64,000 bases of DNA from Nepenthes gracilis (taxonomy: Eukaryota > Streptophyta > Magnoliopsida > Caryophyllales > Nepenthaceae), in contig BSYO01000020.1 of NCBI GenBank assembly GCA_033239525.1, forward strand, positions 12,581,546 through 12,645,545, given 5' to 3'. Under the pieces are notes generated by a model, which made no database searches, was not told where the DNA came from, and was given only the letters and a program-made list of their open reading frames with translations. Shown piece after piece: positions 43,691 through 57,640 of the stretch. Position 1 is the first letter of the stretch. The number at the start of each line of letters is the position of its first letter. The translations under genes and the position numbers were made by a program.

Positions 43691-46600
43691 AGATTCATGA
43701 TCTATAGAAAACAATAATTTGTAAAATCTCTATTTGCTTCAAACTAAAGAGTGCAAATGACTTATCTTGTAACCCACTAATAAAGCAAGAATCCTACGCT
43801 TGATGCTTTTGAAGATAGCTTCCTTTTTTGTTTGGTGCAGATTAAATCAATAAATTAATAACCTAAATATATAAAAATATTCATATTCATATATATATAT
43901 ACATATATACGCATACATAAATATATATAATTTCCTTTCCCCAGAGTTAGATTACTCTATTTGGCATACACAAGGGGGTTGTGATGTGCAGCACTGTCAT
44001 GCAGCCTTCTAACTATTGGATTATCTATGATATAACGGTTAATATTTAATATATTAAAATAATATAATATATAAGTATGTTTAATAAAATTTTTTTAATA
44101 AAATGTTAAATATTTAAACGTTAGTTTGATAAAAAAGAATATAAAAATATAGCATTTTTATACTTCAAAAATATTTTTTAATGATAAATTTTATCCGCTA
44201 AATACCAGCCGATATAGTATATTGCAACACGCCCTATTCTCCTATTTGGCCATATAATTCATCCCAAAATGAACTGAATTTATCTCTTTTCTAAAAATAT
44301 CTACAATTTTCAGTATAATTTAATAGGTTAATTAAATAGTGATGTTATAAGGGTATCTTGATGACATAATATTTCATCGTCCATCCTAACAATAGAACTT
44401 ATACAAAAATATATTCATAGATAAATGCCACATCATGTTAAAATTTTTTAATGGTGGCCAAAAGGTATTTTCAGAAAACTTATTTTTATTAAATTTGCTA
44501 CGCCATTTCATTGAAATTAAAATGACGTCCTTCATGCATATAAAATGTGACTGAAAGTTTCACTTTAACACCACCAATCAAATAAATTATTAGAATAAAC
44601 TTTTCAACTCAAAAGTTGCATTATTTAGCAGTATTAGATTCCACAGAAAATATTACAAATATTGCTTTAAATTTCAAACTATAAGAATGATCAAACACAT
44701 GAATTTCTTCCGGTAGTTGTGAAAAGGTTAACATTATTATCTTGGTGCAAAATCATGACATATATTCTTCTTCATAATGGTGGCCATTAAAGGAGATGGA
44801 GCCCTTTAAAGTTTATTCCCCATTTGTTGAAAGTAGACTACTTATCTATAACATAATAGCAAAATTGTAACAATTTTGAATCGTAACAATACTATTTTAT
44901 AAAATATAAGTTAATATTGAATATGATAGGATCAAATTAGTCTCACCTTTTTCTAAATCTCTCATATAGTAGATGTTTTGTATACTAAATTATCTTTTTT
45001 TTTTTCCCTTTACTTTTGATGTAAGTCCTTTTATTATCTTGTTGGAGGACTGAAATAAATTTGTATTTTATGCTTGCTAGACTAAGATCGACCTTCCTTA
45101 AATATCCATTATAAATATTGGAGTCTTCAAATTCCTCACTTATTCATCAAAGACAAAGTTAGGAATTAATGATTTCTCAATTAATCATATATTGTATAAT
45201 TTTTTAGTAAATAAATATCTATGTATTTATTATAGTGTCGACCACACAATTAATCATGAGTTCAATCACCCCTTTTAGCGAGCTAGTATAATGTGCATCA
45301 ATTTAATCAATTTTTGTGTCTTATTTTAATGATCATATAATTAAAAATATTTAGTATTCTAATTTAGAAACAATCAGAGGTTAAAAGTATAATATCATCT
45401 AAATTCAATAATTACATTGTTCAACTCGCCTTTAAGAAAGGCTGTGGAGAAATTTTTGAAGGTTTTTAATACCTTAAGAGTGGTATAAGGTAAGGAACTA
45501 CTCAATAATAATAAAATCATAATTTCTATTATGTGTTTTAAGTATAGAGCAGTTGAATCACCTTCATATTTTTTTAGTGATCCTACTTCTAAAAGGGTTC
45601 GTGGTTGTGAACTTAGTGGATGTCAGTTTCGATCACCTAGCACCGTGACTATTCTTTTGGTCGTCGCCCAACAACTAGGAAATCGTATATCGGGATACAC
45701 CTGAAGATGAAAAAATAGCAACAATGGGTATCCTAGCGTATGAGTTTTTTCCATTGTTAGTTCCAGAAAGGATAATGTGCACTATATAGGCTTACCACTA
45801 TACTACGAAGAAGTTATTTTTCATTGTTTATCATTTTCATTATTAATCAACTTCATAGTCGTGCTAAACCTTATACCTCTAATAAAAACCAGTTGAACAA
45901 TAAATGTATCTCAATTAGTCTCGATGTTGATTGACTTGGGACGATTATAGATGATTTCTTACATACGATGTTTCCTTCCTAATATTACAGAACAAAGATG
46001 AAGGTAGAAGGATCAAACACATAAGGATGCCATTATCTGAGACTTTCAAGGCTGAAAGATCATAGCCGTCAAGCACATCAGGGAGAGGATTGGAGCTCAA
46101 GAAGAAAACATTTTTACAAAACAACTTGGCCGTTATTATTGGTGAGCAAAGGCATTAGTCTTTTGACGATTGAGGAAATAGCATGAATGTCAGAGCATCA
46201 TATCTCCGACCCAATATTTGTAATTAAATATATCAATCAAATTTTAATTTAAGACCCACAATTAGATATTTAATCACTGACTTGAACCTAATTTAAATAA
46301 TAGGACGTAATCTGACAACAAATGGTTTAAATAGTCTATTAATTTATAAATTTTAAAATACAAGATTTAAAATCTATATTCAAGAATGACTCTAATAGCT
46401 AATTTTTGCTGATTGACCTATACTATAAATAAGAAAAAGCATTTCAAATCTGAAATTAAAACAACCGATAATATATCCAACATCGTAATTGAATTAAATT
46501 CTTAGCTCATGTCCTTAATACAGATAATTTAAAAATCGAATTAACAAACTCCTAATTGAATAATTGAAATATAGCTAAAATATCCAAAGAAATTATTTTT

Positions 46601-46756
46601 TTGAAAAGCCTCTCCGATGATCGAAAATTTCTACAAATACATTCAACTATCTTAATCTTAAAGGTTAACAAAAATGTGATAAAAGGAAACCTAATATTTA
46701 ACAAAGTACATATAATTTTTATATATGTAGATATAGTAAATAAACATGTAAATAAT

Positions 46757-48109
46757 AATATTCATGATCCAAAACCAAAGTGCCATAATATCAAAAACAT
46801 GATAAGATATGTAAAAAAAAACCCATACAAATATATGAATGTAAAAATATGTCAAAATCGCGCAAACATTTACGCACATAAAACTTGCGAAAAACATTCA
46901 ACGATACAAAAACATAAAATATGCAAAAATCTTTCTAATATATAAGAACATACAGTGTACAAAATTCTTCAAACGTATAATAATTTAAAATCAGTAATGA
47001 CCACATCAGTAGGGGTTGAATATCAAAATTTAGGTTATAATTATTTTTACATAGCAAAATATCATATGCTACTATTTACAACTCGTAAGTGAACTTATTA
47101 CATATTATTCATTATAGTAGGGTCAAACTCCACTTTTCTGATTTGTAGATATATGGTTTGACATTTAATTTATAAATAATATATTAAGATATATCTAAAT
47201 ATATTTCGTTAATTTTTTATAATAGTTCTTATTTAATCAGAATTGAGAACTCTATACCAAAATATAAATATATCATCTTTTCCTTAATTCTAAAAAAAAA
47301 AAAATTACATTTATCAAAATTATAGAAGAGTTTTCATCAATGATCAGAAAATAAAAGTCATACAAAATGTATGCATAAAAATTTCAAAATTTTAATATGT
47401 AATGTATGAATTTAAAACATAAATTTTAAAAAATCTTATAAAATAGAAATCAAACCAACATACATACAAAATGTAATAAAAAAAGTATGATATTATTACA
47501 CGCTTGACCACTGAATAAGAAATACTCAAAGATTTTAGAAAAATTTAACTACAAACAAATAAATATACTCACATATAGTTGCCTTAACTTTGATTTACTA
47601 AAAAGTAGTTCAAATTCACTTGACATCAATTTAGATTTACTTCCTTCTTCTTCATTTATTATATAATCTCTCTCTTTTCCTCTTCTCTTTCACTATCTTT
47701 TCTCAAAAATTCATAAGAAATGTACTGATATTGCTCCGATAAGCTATTAATAATGAATCAGCATATGTATGCTAGTCAAGTATAGAGGTTTCCTTAAACG
47801 GTTAGGCAAAAAAAATTCTTTAAATCTACACACAAGTTCTCAACAGATGTGTCCCAAGTTCCATTATTTTACAAAAAGCACGCAAGAGCATTTCTCATGC
47901 ACAACTTCGACATGACAAATTCGTGTAGGACACTCACGCGTTAATTAGGCACATGTTAGGCACAACTTAAATCTTAATCACTTCTTACACAACCATACAG
48001 TAGGGCAACATGTTAAGATAACAAATGGAAAAAGTAAAGCTTACACCAATAATAGCTACCAACTCCATCAACCAAGCTCATCATAACAACTCATTTTAGC
48101 GTTGAATCT
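46757..48109. other. AT-rich spacer
   Basis: Very AT-rich. Short frames only. No repeat shared with the rest of the window was noticed beyond 46756. Confidence 0.55.
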
Positions 48110-49353
48110 TCATCTTGAATGTTTGTTCAAACTAGATTGAAAGTTGGAGATGACACCGATTGTTGTTTGCACGATGGTGAGAATGAGAATCACGACAACA
48201 TAGATGATAGAAACAGTTGCCCAAGGATGTTTGAAATATTTTTGCTTCAAAATGGCTATATTTTGATTCCAACCGTCATTATAAAATTTGTCCAATTCCT
48301 TGCAGACATTCGAGTAATAGAATCTGAAATTTAATATATTGACATGCTTGCCTACAGCGTTGAAGAAGTTTGAAGCTTCTTCATTGTTTCCTAGCCGACT
48401 ATTGAAAACGCCACACCAAACTAAAATCTCAATATCATCAGGAGTTTTGATCAGGTCGCCTAGGAAGATATAGTCGATTATGTAAGAATCGAGGGATAGT
48501 AATACTGCTCGAATACCATAAGGTTTCAGAAGATAGATTCAGTCGAATCAACCAAGTTTAGTGCCGTCATTTTCAAGAACCTTCGATTAAATTCTATGTC
48601 TAGTAAGGATTTACTCTTACACGGCACGAATTTAACTCCAACACAGTACAAAAATGTTGCACTAACAGTAGAACAGAACTCAGTGCTGTTATTAGGACTT
48701 GACCTGAGTAATGAAGGCAAGTAGCAAGTTCTTAAAAGATCAACAAAATGCTTGAAATCCTATACATCTACTTCCTCTACGTTGAAAAACTTACAAGTAA
48801 TACTGGAAAACGATGAGACATCAAATGCAACGTTGTACAGTGTTTCTAGGATAAAAATAGGCAATTGATTTTTCAATAGTTGCAGATCACGGTGGACTTC
48901 GTCTATCATCCGCCATTTGTAAAACATTGGATTATTTCCCCCTATAAGTGTCAAGTTGGTCATCCTTCAAAAGAGCTTGATTATAAATACACTATCCAGT
49001 ATTACCATTTTGGTGAATTCATCGCTACTAAGCTCAAAATTTTGCTTATAATGTTGACGTATCTCCACTTCTTTTTCTCTAATTATTTTGATGTAATCCT
49101 TCGGTCTTCCAATATTAACTGAATGAGTCATAAAAGTACGGAGGAACCTTAGTTTGTCCTCCTCCATGGGGCATAACCTGTCATCCTTGCAATAAAAAAG
49201 ACCAATTGAAACTACTAAAGGTCTATACACTGCTTCATTCATGCTCAGAAAATTTTTCAGGACTTGATAGATACAACAATTAGCGGAAAGAAGAGGCAAG
49301 ACATCTACCTTTTTCTCAATAAAATCTGCTAACATCATATTTGGGTCATCCAT
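48110..49353 (-). pseudogene. UPF0481 (DUF247) family pseudogene
   Basis: Minus-strand translation gives a nearly full-length DUF247 protein of about 410 residues. N-terminal half: CCIYQVLKNFLSMNEAVYRP, VVSIGLFYCKDDRLCPMEED, FELSSDEFTKMVILDSVFII. Middle: RMIDEVHRDLQLLKNQLPIF. C-terminal half: KSKSLLDIEFNRRFLKMTAL, GDLIKTPDDIEILVWCGVFN and a final membrane segment (HPWATVSIIYVVVILILTIV). Three in-frame stops occur: TGA at 48967-48969 where the family has Trp, TAG at 48760-48762, and TGA near 48523 where Arg is usual. One frameshift lies near 48480. Everything else is collinear, so the gene died fairly recently. The family is plant-specific and of unknown biochemistry. Confidence 0.88.
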
Positions 49354-51392
49354 TCCTCCTACACAAAATCAAAAAACACATTAAAATGGAAAAGTTAATT
49401 TCTATATAACATTAAGAAAGATTGCCTTAGCATAATTGTTGCAACTTGTGATAATCAAAATGATCTAATAGATTATTTTAAATCAAAACCATAAGAAAAA
49501 TATAGATCACTTTTGTCTAGATCTTTTCCAATTTTGAGTCAAAAGGAGTTTGCTTCATCTTCGACCTAATGCTTTTCCTCTGTGCATGTCCTCATGCATT
49601 CATATGCACAGGATTGTGCTTTGCTAAAAGGTGATATGTTGACATAGTTTTGCTTCTTTTGAACTAAGAAAGTATCATCTTTAAATATGAGATAGAAATT
49701 AATATTTATATAGTTTGTTAGAGCTGCTAATCATCTGTTAGTGTAAGCTTTAATTTTACAATGTGTACGAGACAAATCAAAAACGACTAAGTAGGTCTAT
49801 TTTGACTGGTGTGGTGGTTGGTTAATTAAAAACCTTTGCACTTTTCTTCTTCTTCAAAATCTAATGCTTTTGTACTCCAAGTGATAACCACCATGTAGTT
49901 TTTTTCTAAAAATTATTAGATCTTAAACTCTATTCTTCTATCCTATTGAATCTGATAGTGATAATCTTAGTCTCATATTCAGAGGGATACCACTTTCACT
50001 AAGTTCGTTATTGCTCATTGGTATTTAAAAGCTTCATTCATTTAGACTTTAATTGTGACGAAACAGATCCTTATTCTTTAAAAACCTTCCATCAATAAAC
50101 AAACAAAATTAATATTCATAAAATTCACAGAAATTTTGGCAAAAGTTCATCTACAACTGGACTGAAACTAAACTTTACAACCTGTTCAAAATAACCCAAA
50201 TCAAGCATACAACTATGTAAATATCATAATTCATCCTACAACACACATACACAAGACCACAAACTGTCATATCATCCATGGCTCCAATATAGTATTCCTA
50301 ACTACTTTATTAAATCTAAAGAGAGATGTCATTTAGGACCAAAACAAATCAAAGTATCAATGCAATGCGGAAGTAACTATACATCCAATGTTTATCGCAA
50401 TACAAAAGTTTCTACGTTATCAGAACATACAATTTTTTAATTCAAAACTAATCATGTACATCTAAAATCCTTCAATGTCTCCATACTCTTCAAAGATTTT
50501 CAAGCCCTTCAAATGATCTTCCTTCTAACTAAATCCTATCTTCAATCCTTATTGAACTTCAACATATCAGGAGGGAAAAATAGAAGAATGAGCCGAATCC
50601 CAACAGTGTACCATAAAACATGTAATTTAAATAGCTCTATTTAAAATATAAATGCAACAGAAGAATATTCATGCGAATATCAAAAACATATAGCAAAATA
50701 ATTAAGGAAAGATATTAATTTGTTATAAAAGCGAACCAAAGGTCTTAAACAAAGTTCAAACTTTGCTTATTCTTAAAATCCAACTTTACTAACAGAAGAG
50801 GTCCAAACTAGTAGACCCTACTATCCGAGGGAACGAATAATCGAGGGTGGACTGTATTCACTCTACACAATCCAAGGCCTGAACTAAAAATCTCCTCTGA
50901 TGAGATGTATGCAGCAGAATACCTCCAAAGCTATATCTGATTCTAAACTGAATCTACCCTCCGTATTTAACCTCTCGAGGAGAGGCGGACCACATATTAC
51001 TCCATGGATAGAGTTATTCTCGATTATTATTATAACGTTTTAAAGCATGCCAGAAAACCTTGCTTAACTAAATCATAGTCCTATGGCCAATTTTTTATTA
51101 ACTTAACTGAAAATACATAGCTGAAATTCTTATTGAAATACTCAACTAAAATACTTATTTGAAGGAACTCTTACTCACATTTTTTTAGTCAAATTTCATC
51201 ATATCAGAAAGCCAAATTCAAACTCATACAAACAGCCCTTTAGATAAGTTCAAAGGAGTCTCCAAAATTTGATCATACAATTCCATGCAGAATTTTCAAA
51301 TACAAATCATCTACTAAATTTTATCAAAGAACCAATTTAGCACTTGCATCTCAAAATCTCAAGTTTCCAAACTAAAATTCCCAAATTTTAGT
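49354..51392. other. AT-rich region without recognised gene
   Basis: Upstream of the UPF0481 pseudogene; may include its old promoter. The stretch 50740-51010 has higher GC (GAGGGAACGAATAATCGAGG, CTCGAGGAGAGGCGGACC) and may be a decayed LTR piece, but I found no partner for it in the window. Confidence 0.5.
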
Positions 51393-51782
51393 AGCCAGAG
51401 CTGGCGACGACGACGGCACAGGCTGACGACAGCAACCTAGTGGCAACGGCCACTAACGGCAAACGTTGAGGGCACATCTTCGGGCCCAAAGCGGCGACGG
51501 CCACCATGACTCAGACGGCAACTCCTTCTTCCCCCCTTCCCTCCTAACACCCATCTCTCCTTAAGTGACGAAGGGGGTCTATTTAGGGTTCGCCGAGTTT
51601 CCATTTGGGCATCCATCTCCTTCCTTCTCCCCGTTGCTGAAATTGTGCCGTCCTCTCTCTCTCTCCTCGTTTCCTTCTTCTTCTCTTCCTTCCTTTCTTC
51701 TTCCTTTCATTTCTTTCTTCTTTTTTTTTTTTTTATTTTCCTTCTTTTTCTTTTTCTTTTCTTTTCCCCATTATTTGTTTCC

Positions 51783-51859
<77 letters not shown>

Positions 51860-51884
51860 CATCATTCACTATTATTATAATAAC

Positions 51885-51920
<36 letters not shown>

Positions 51921-53332
51921 CATTTACATATCTATTTAAAATATTAACCATCTTATTACCCTTACAATAATATTTAAACTTTTAATCATAATTTTTTATA
52001 TTTTATCTTCTTTTAAATTTAATTGTATTTTCAGCCATTAAATTTTGATACACAAAGGCTCCTCTAATATTAATTCAGTTAAAGAGGTTTATAATTAATT
52101 TGATTTAACTTACTAATTAATTTAAATTTAAGTTAATAGCCCAAATTTTTAACCCAATTTATTGACCCAAAATTTCTAAACTTATCAGCCTAAAGATCAG
52201 TCCAATTATAAGATTTTAAACTCAAAAGTAATTAATAATAATTATTGATACTAATTTGTCAATTTTATTTTCTAAAAAAATATTTGGGATATTACACTTT
52301 TACTCTCCTCTTTTATTTTCATGCACATTATTATATATGTTAATTTTATGTATTTTAAAATATTATCGAACGTAAATAATAATATTTGACCGTATCTACG
52401 TTAAATATGTTAAATTGTATATGTTCTTAAAAGTATGATTGAATTGTTTATGAAGGAATTATGATCGAAAACTTTAAAGTTACATTATATATGTGATAGA
52501 AATTTTATGAAGGTTTAAGTTTTGAGAACCTGAAAACATATGATTCTTGATTAAGGATAAGAAAGGGGATCTTCTGCAATTAAGCGACGAATTTCAGACA
52601 CGGGCTTCGGCCACGAGTTTTGACTACAAGCTTCGGCTATGAATCATTCTCTTGGAGTGAGACTTATGAAAATTTTGGGTTTAAGAGTAGAATTCTTCAA
52701 AAAAAATAAGAGATTAAGAACTAAGACCTAAGATGTTCATCATATTATATGTTTTGGCTTACATTAATATAATTTGATCAGATAAGAAATCATGAATGAA
52801 ATAAAGGAATTGAATGGCTTTATAAAAGTTCAACTTTTCATGCATGTTTTGAAAACTGGTCATTGTTACTTCTTTCCGTACATATTTATATGTATATATA
52901 TCATTATATTTTGAATATAAATATAAGTCGGCTAGGTAGCCTTAAGCTTTGGTATTATGGACTTAGTTTTGTAGCCATAAGCTTTTTGATGAATTATATT
53001 GTATTTCTAATGGATTTTGTTTATAAATGTATGCATATGGTGAGAATGATATAACTATAGTATAGTTCCCATTACATCGGTAAATGTTTATACTTTCGTA
53101 ACTTTTGTTATGGACAGTTGGGTACCTAGTGGTGTCTGTTATGAACCAACGTCGTACTAGAGTTATGATGTTTGCGCCACGAGTGATTTTATGGCTCTTG
53201 GATCCTGTGATATACTTTTGGATTTGGATGTTATATTGTACAGGATATTTACGGGTTTTTTTATATTTAACCGACGTCCGTATTATAATCGGATTTTTGC
53301 AGGTTTTCGATTTGAATACGGGACATCATATA
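51393..53332 (+). repeat. 3' part of the long LTR-like block, copy III
   Basis: Matches 10649-12612 and ends GAATACGGGACATCATA. Copy III lacks the first 3.3 kb that copy I has, and lacks about 170 bp near 52920 relative to copy I (12100-12250). Confidence 0.6.
51785..51915. repeat. TTA/ATT microsatellite
   Basis: A pure TTA array of about 75 bp, a short unique part, then a second array of about 25 bp. Copy I has a shorter, interrupted version. Confidence 0.9.
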
Positions 53333-55258
53333 GTCCAACTCATTTGACCGATGTCCGTCATATAATCGGATTCCAATCGTTTTTCAAGCAATTGATATGC
53401 TATATAATTTTATCAATTTATTATAAAAAATTAATTTTTTAATGGATTTTATAATTTCATCGAAAAATAATCTTTACGAATAAAATTGCTTATATGGCTC
53501 ACTAAGTAATTTAAGCCCGAATTTTTAGCCCAATTAGAAAATTATATACCCAAACCATCACTAAAATAGTCAAATAATTATCAAAACTTTTGTTATAATA
53601 ATAAAATCGAAAGCACCCAAAATACTACATGTCGACCATCAAACGAAATCAGGTGCCAAAGACATCACTAACCGATTACAAGAGATGAGGTTGGCGAGCA
53701 TCTATGAATGAAGTTTTGTCTGGTAACTAATGGTTATTGCTAAAATTGCTGTTGATCGGTGACATGATTAATAGGCAACAGTCTCATAATTAGGTTAAAA
53801 TTCTCGTTAGTTGATTTCCGGGTTGATAGTGAGAAAGAAATAAACAAGCTTCAAAAAATAATTTCCATTTTCACAAAGAATGTTTTCTTCAAAATTTTAA
53901 GCTCAAGTTTTCATTTGACAAACGAAAACAGGTTTTTCTGTGCGCATGTATTGGCAAAATTTAGGAAATGTGAATAAGATTTGTCAACATGAGCCAAATA
54001 CAAGAAAAGTAACCAAACCTAAAGTATGATGTCCCAATGAAGCTGTGCCTGTTAGAAACAAAATGGCCTGAATAGTTTGATTTGGTTGGCCCAAAACTTT
54101 TAAGAATTTAGTCAATATAAATATCAATACTATATAAAAATACTACAAAAAATAAGACCCAACTAATTTTGAGCCATGCATGATCACAGGTAAAAGTAAT
54201 CTATTTGAACTGAATTAGATAAAGTTTTGTTTTTTTTTTTTGTAAATATATAAGCAAATTTCAATTTTAATTAAATATCAATTTAAAAAATTTCTTAATA
54301 TATTATAAATTTTGTATAATTAAAAAATTTTTATCATATTATTTATTTAAATACATATACTCAGAAAATTTTGAATCTATCTATTATAAATTCAAAAATA
54401 TTTATATTTCAGATGCTTTTAAATAAATATAAAATTTTAAGTAAAAATATTCAAAAGTAAAAAATATCAACTATTTCAACTGAACTTGTCTTATTTTAAT
54501 TATAAATAAGCATAGTTATAATTTTTTACTTGGCCCAATTTAGTGCACAAAATTTTCCTCAAATCTAAGCCTATTCCTCATCTAAATGTGATTTTGATCA
54601 ACTATATGATTTATAAATTTAGTGAATTCATCGGGATAAAATAAAATAAAAATAAAATAAAAATAAATAACATATTTTTTGACTTGTGAGGATAATAATA
54701 TTGCATTGGAGTGAAAATTGATCAAGATTCTCCATTTGAAGTCAAGGTGAAAATACCTATATATTTATTACACAGTATTTCTAATTTCAACAAAATATCA
54801 AAAAAATAATATTATCATAAATGCGGACCATACACACACACACATATTAAAGTTCTCGTACCTATAAAAAAAAACATAGAATTTTTAATACAATCACACA
54901 TACCACAAATACAGTGAATTTTGTTTGCAAGTCCAAAGATGATATTTTTTTCATAAAAGAGGATGTTCGATTTTGAGGCAAAAAGAGTCATTTGAAGGTA
55001 TTAGGGTTGGGTAGTAGATCTTTGGCAAGGAACAGAACTATGGGGGTCCATTTGAAATTTAAACATACAAATAGTAAAGTTTTTACTAAAGTCACCTACC
55101 AAGTTAAACAAATTATTTAGGTCCAAAAACAAACATCATATGACATGGCAAAATTAATCACATAATTTATTGGCACAGCTTCTCTTAAAGAGATTCACAG
55201 GATGCAAATAGGCAGTTCATTGAAAACCCTATAACCACATGAAGAACGTGAGTACTGA
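53333..55258. other. AT-rich spacer of copy III
   Basis: Counterpart of 12613-14472. On the minus strand it lies downstream of CaaX paralogue D. No gene. Confidence 0.55.
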
Positions 55259-55301
55259 TTACAAAATAGAACAACAACACCCACCTCACTACAACAATAA
55301 T

Positions 55302-55550
55302 AATCTTTAGTGACAAAATAATTTGTCACTAAAGATTATAAATTTGTCACTAAAGCTTTTAGTGACAAAATATTAATTTGTCACTAAAGATTTATCACAA
55401 AACCTTTAGTGACAAATTTTTATTTTGTCACTAAAGAAATTCTTTAGTGACAATAATTATTGCTTTAGTGACAAATTAATTTTGTCACTAAAGAATATTT
55501 GTTAGTGTCAAAATAATTTAAAATTTGTCATTAAATATTATATTTAATAA
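55302..55550. repeat. subterminal repeats, left end of CACTA element
   Basis: At least eight copies of TTTAGTGACAAA or its complement TTTGTCACTAAA, some directly back to back so that they form hairpins. They lie within the first 265 bp of the element. Confidence 0.85.
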
Positions 55551-55754
55551 CAAATAATTACCATAAAAAGTATATAATTTTATATTTAATTTATATACTT
55601 TAATGGGCAAAAATTTAATACAAATATCAAATTGATTTCAACACAAATATCAAATTGTCTTACAATAATTAAAAAAAAATAGAATCAACAAACTAGCAGC
55701 TTGAGTTTCAACACAAAAAAAAAAAAAATTCTCTTTTTTTGCTTGCCTTTTGAA

Positions 55755-55975
55755 CTATGAGAACTTTCTTCCGGTGCTCCTGCTTTTAAGTGATCCAGCT
55801 CTGAGGCCTGACTTGTCATTATCAACAGCATTTGTCGTCATAGCAGGGGATGGAGATGCCAAAGCCAATGCCTTCAACTTTTCCTGCTCCATCTTGTTCT
55901 GCTTCTCGAGCATCTGTAGAAGGTATTTCCCCTGCTCTTCAATCTGTAACTGCAACTTTCATTGTATCTGCAGTG
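55755..55975 (-). pseudogene. captured MYB-CC gene fragment, exon with LHEQLE-type coiled coil
   Basis: After the acceptor TTCCACTGCAG/ATACAATG the minus strand reads KLQLQIEEQGKYLLQMLEKQ, then NKMEQEKLKALALASPSP. This is the second half of the MYB-CC (PHR1-like) coiled coil, where family members read LQLRIEEQGKYLQ. A TGA stop occupies the third codon, where the family has Arg or another residue. Together with the exon at 57460-57530 it rebuilds the order of a MYB-CC gene. The DNA-binding MYB repeat was not found. Confidence 0.75.
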
Positions 55976-56203
55976 GAAAATACATCAAAATCAGAAGTGG
56001 GAAAAAAAATTGGGAGAAAAGAAAAGTAACAAGAAGACAGCAAGAATAACAAAGAATATGTAGTATTTTGATTTCAGCTGTAAGCCAATGATTCAATTGG
56101 GCAATCAACCTTAAACAACAGCCGCCGCCTCCAATTGCAGTGATTCAGCAGCTAGTATTGAATCCTCTATTCGCCAATAGAAGTATTCAATCCCCCTAAG
56201 CCT

Positions 56204-56478
56204 TTGCAATTTGTGCAGATTTTATCGGGTCTGTTTTCAATGAGCAGATTTTATCGAAAGGAAACAGGAGGGAGCATAAATATGTGTAGGGTTTTGAGAA
56301 AGGGTTAGACCACTTTGAGTTTATTGTGTGCTATTTTACCTTTGCAATATGTGCAGATTTTATCGGGTCTGTTTTCACTGAGCAGATTATATTGCAAGGA
56401 AACAGGAGGGAGCATAAATATGTGCAGGGTTTCGAGAAGGAGTTGGACCACTTTGAGTGTATTGTGTGCTATTTTACC
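56204..56478. repeat. two tandem copies of a segment of about 135 bp
   Basis: TTTGCAATTTGTGCAGATTT at 56204 recurs as TTTGCAATATGTGCAGATTT at 56339, each followed by GGAAACAGGAGGGAGCATAA and CCACTTTGAGT. It lies inside the captured DNA of the CACTA element. The origin is unknown. Confidence 0.8.
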
Positions 56479-57459
56479 TTGTATAATTCAAGATGTTTTC
56501 ATGACTTAAATCCGTAACTACAGGATCATATAGCGACAGCTCTACCATTACACTAAGGCTTCTCTCGAACTATGGTCTACCAATATTAGTCAATATTCGG
56601 TGGGCTTGTTGAACTAATCGAAAGCATCAATAATACGTTCTAGTACTTAGCACAAAGGTTTTTTCAGCACAAATCTAGTGGTGTTGAATAATCAACCAGT
56701 TTGCCAATCTTCGCTTTAATTATATTTAAAAATGACTTGTAAACTTTTTTTTACCATTCTTCATTGGTTGCTGGTGGATTTCATTATCAAGAAGTTGTAT
56801 CTACAGTCTCTTATACAAATTTCTTCACATATTACTAATTTTTCGGCGTAAATTTACTTGTTATTAATAGATAAGTAAGAGTATTGTTCCAATAGATAAC
56901 TCTTCTATAGTTTCTATATCCACAATCAACTTTGCAAAAAATCCAAGAATGCAGTTTTCGTCCATTTACAAGAACCAACTCTTCCATTAGCTTCTGGAAT
57001 TGCGTGAAAACTTCCAATATAACAGAGAATAGTTCAGCGAGAGGAACAGCCCAACAATTAGCTTCTGGAATTGCATGACTTGAGCTGCTCGAGAGCATAC
57101 GTAAGTAAGAACAACGAATGAAGCCCTGGATGCTAGATGTATCTTTCCCAGAAACCAACTGATTACTTGTTGAAGATATTGAGTTAGATTCACAAATACA
57201 GCATCTTAGCATCATAGAAAGAAAAATGTGCAGTGACAACCAGATAAATACCATAATCAGAATGCAATTGACAAGAAGTTGGGCAATCTTCAGATGTTTC
57301 AGAAAATGCATATGGAAACGCCAAAAATGTCCTCACACCAATGAGCTATTAAGAATTAGACTGAAGATAAATCTGAATTAAGTTATTGATAAAATTAATC
57401 AAAAACAAGGCAGAAAGCATCCCAATTTTTTTAAAATAATTCTTACTACCACCTGCATA

Positions 57460-57535
57460 CCTCAAGTTGTCCATGGAGCTGCTTTTGAACCTCCATTTGC
57501 AGCCATAACGCTTCAGTAATATCCATACTCCTGTC
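57460..57535 (-). pseudogene. captured MYB-CC exon, first half of coiled coil
   Basis: Minus strand reads MDITEALWLQMEVQKQLHGQ followed by LE and then the splice donor GAG/GTATGCAGG. This is the classical ITEALxLQMEVQxxLHEQLE block of MYB-CC proteins (here HGQLE). The intron to the next exon would be about 1.5 kb and contains other captured DNA. Confidence 0.8.
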
Positions 57536-57640
57536 ATTAGATAATATGTTACCTTAATAATAAGACTGAATTTTACAAAACCAAAAAAACCAAGTTTAAG
57601 CCACCAATCATAACAGGCAACAAAAAATTGTGAGACAAAT

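Larger units (their letters stand above)
41757..46756. repeat. tandem duplication, unit B (about 5000 bp)
   Basis: Direct repeat of unit A, joined at GTAAATAGTACTTC. The end is placed where TAAATAATAATATTCATG stops resembling the unit start. Contains CaaX paralogue B. The rest is AT-rich without recognisable genes. Confidence 0.92.

Noticed and set aside
48110..49353. A self-incompatibility (S/Z-like) locus
   Set aside because: DUF247 genes mark such loci in grasses, but here there is one dead gene and no small secreted partner.
51565..51947. Frames rich in Phe, Ile, Leu and Ser that look like membrane proteins
   Set aside because: They translate the pyrimidine tract and TTA microsatellite.
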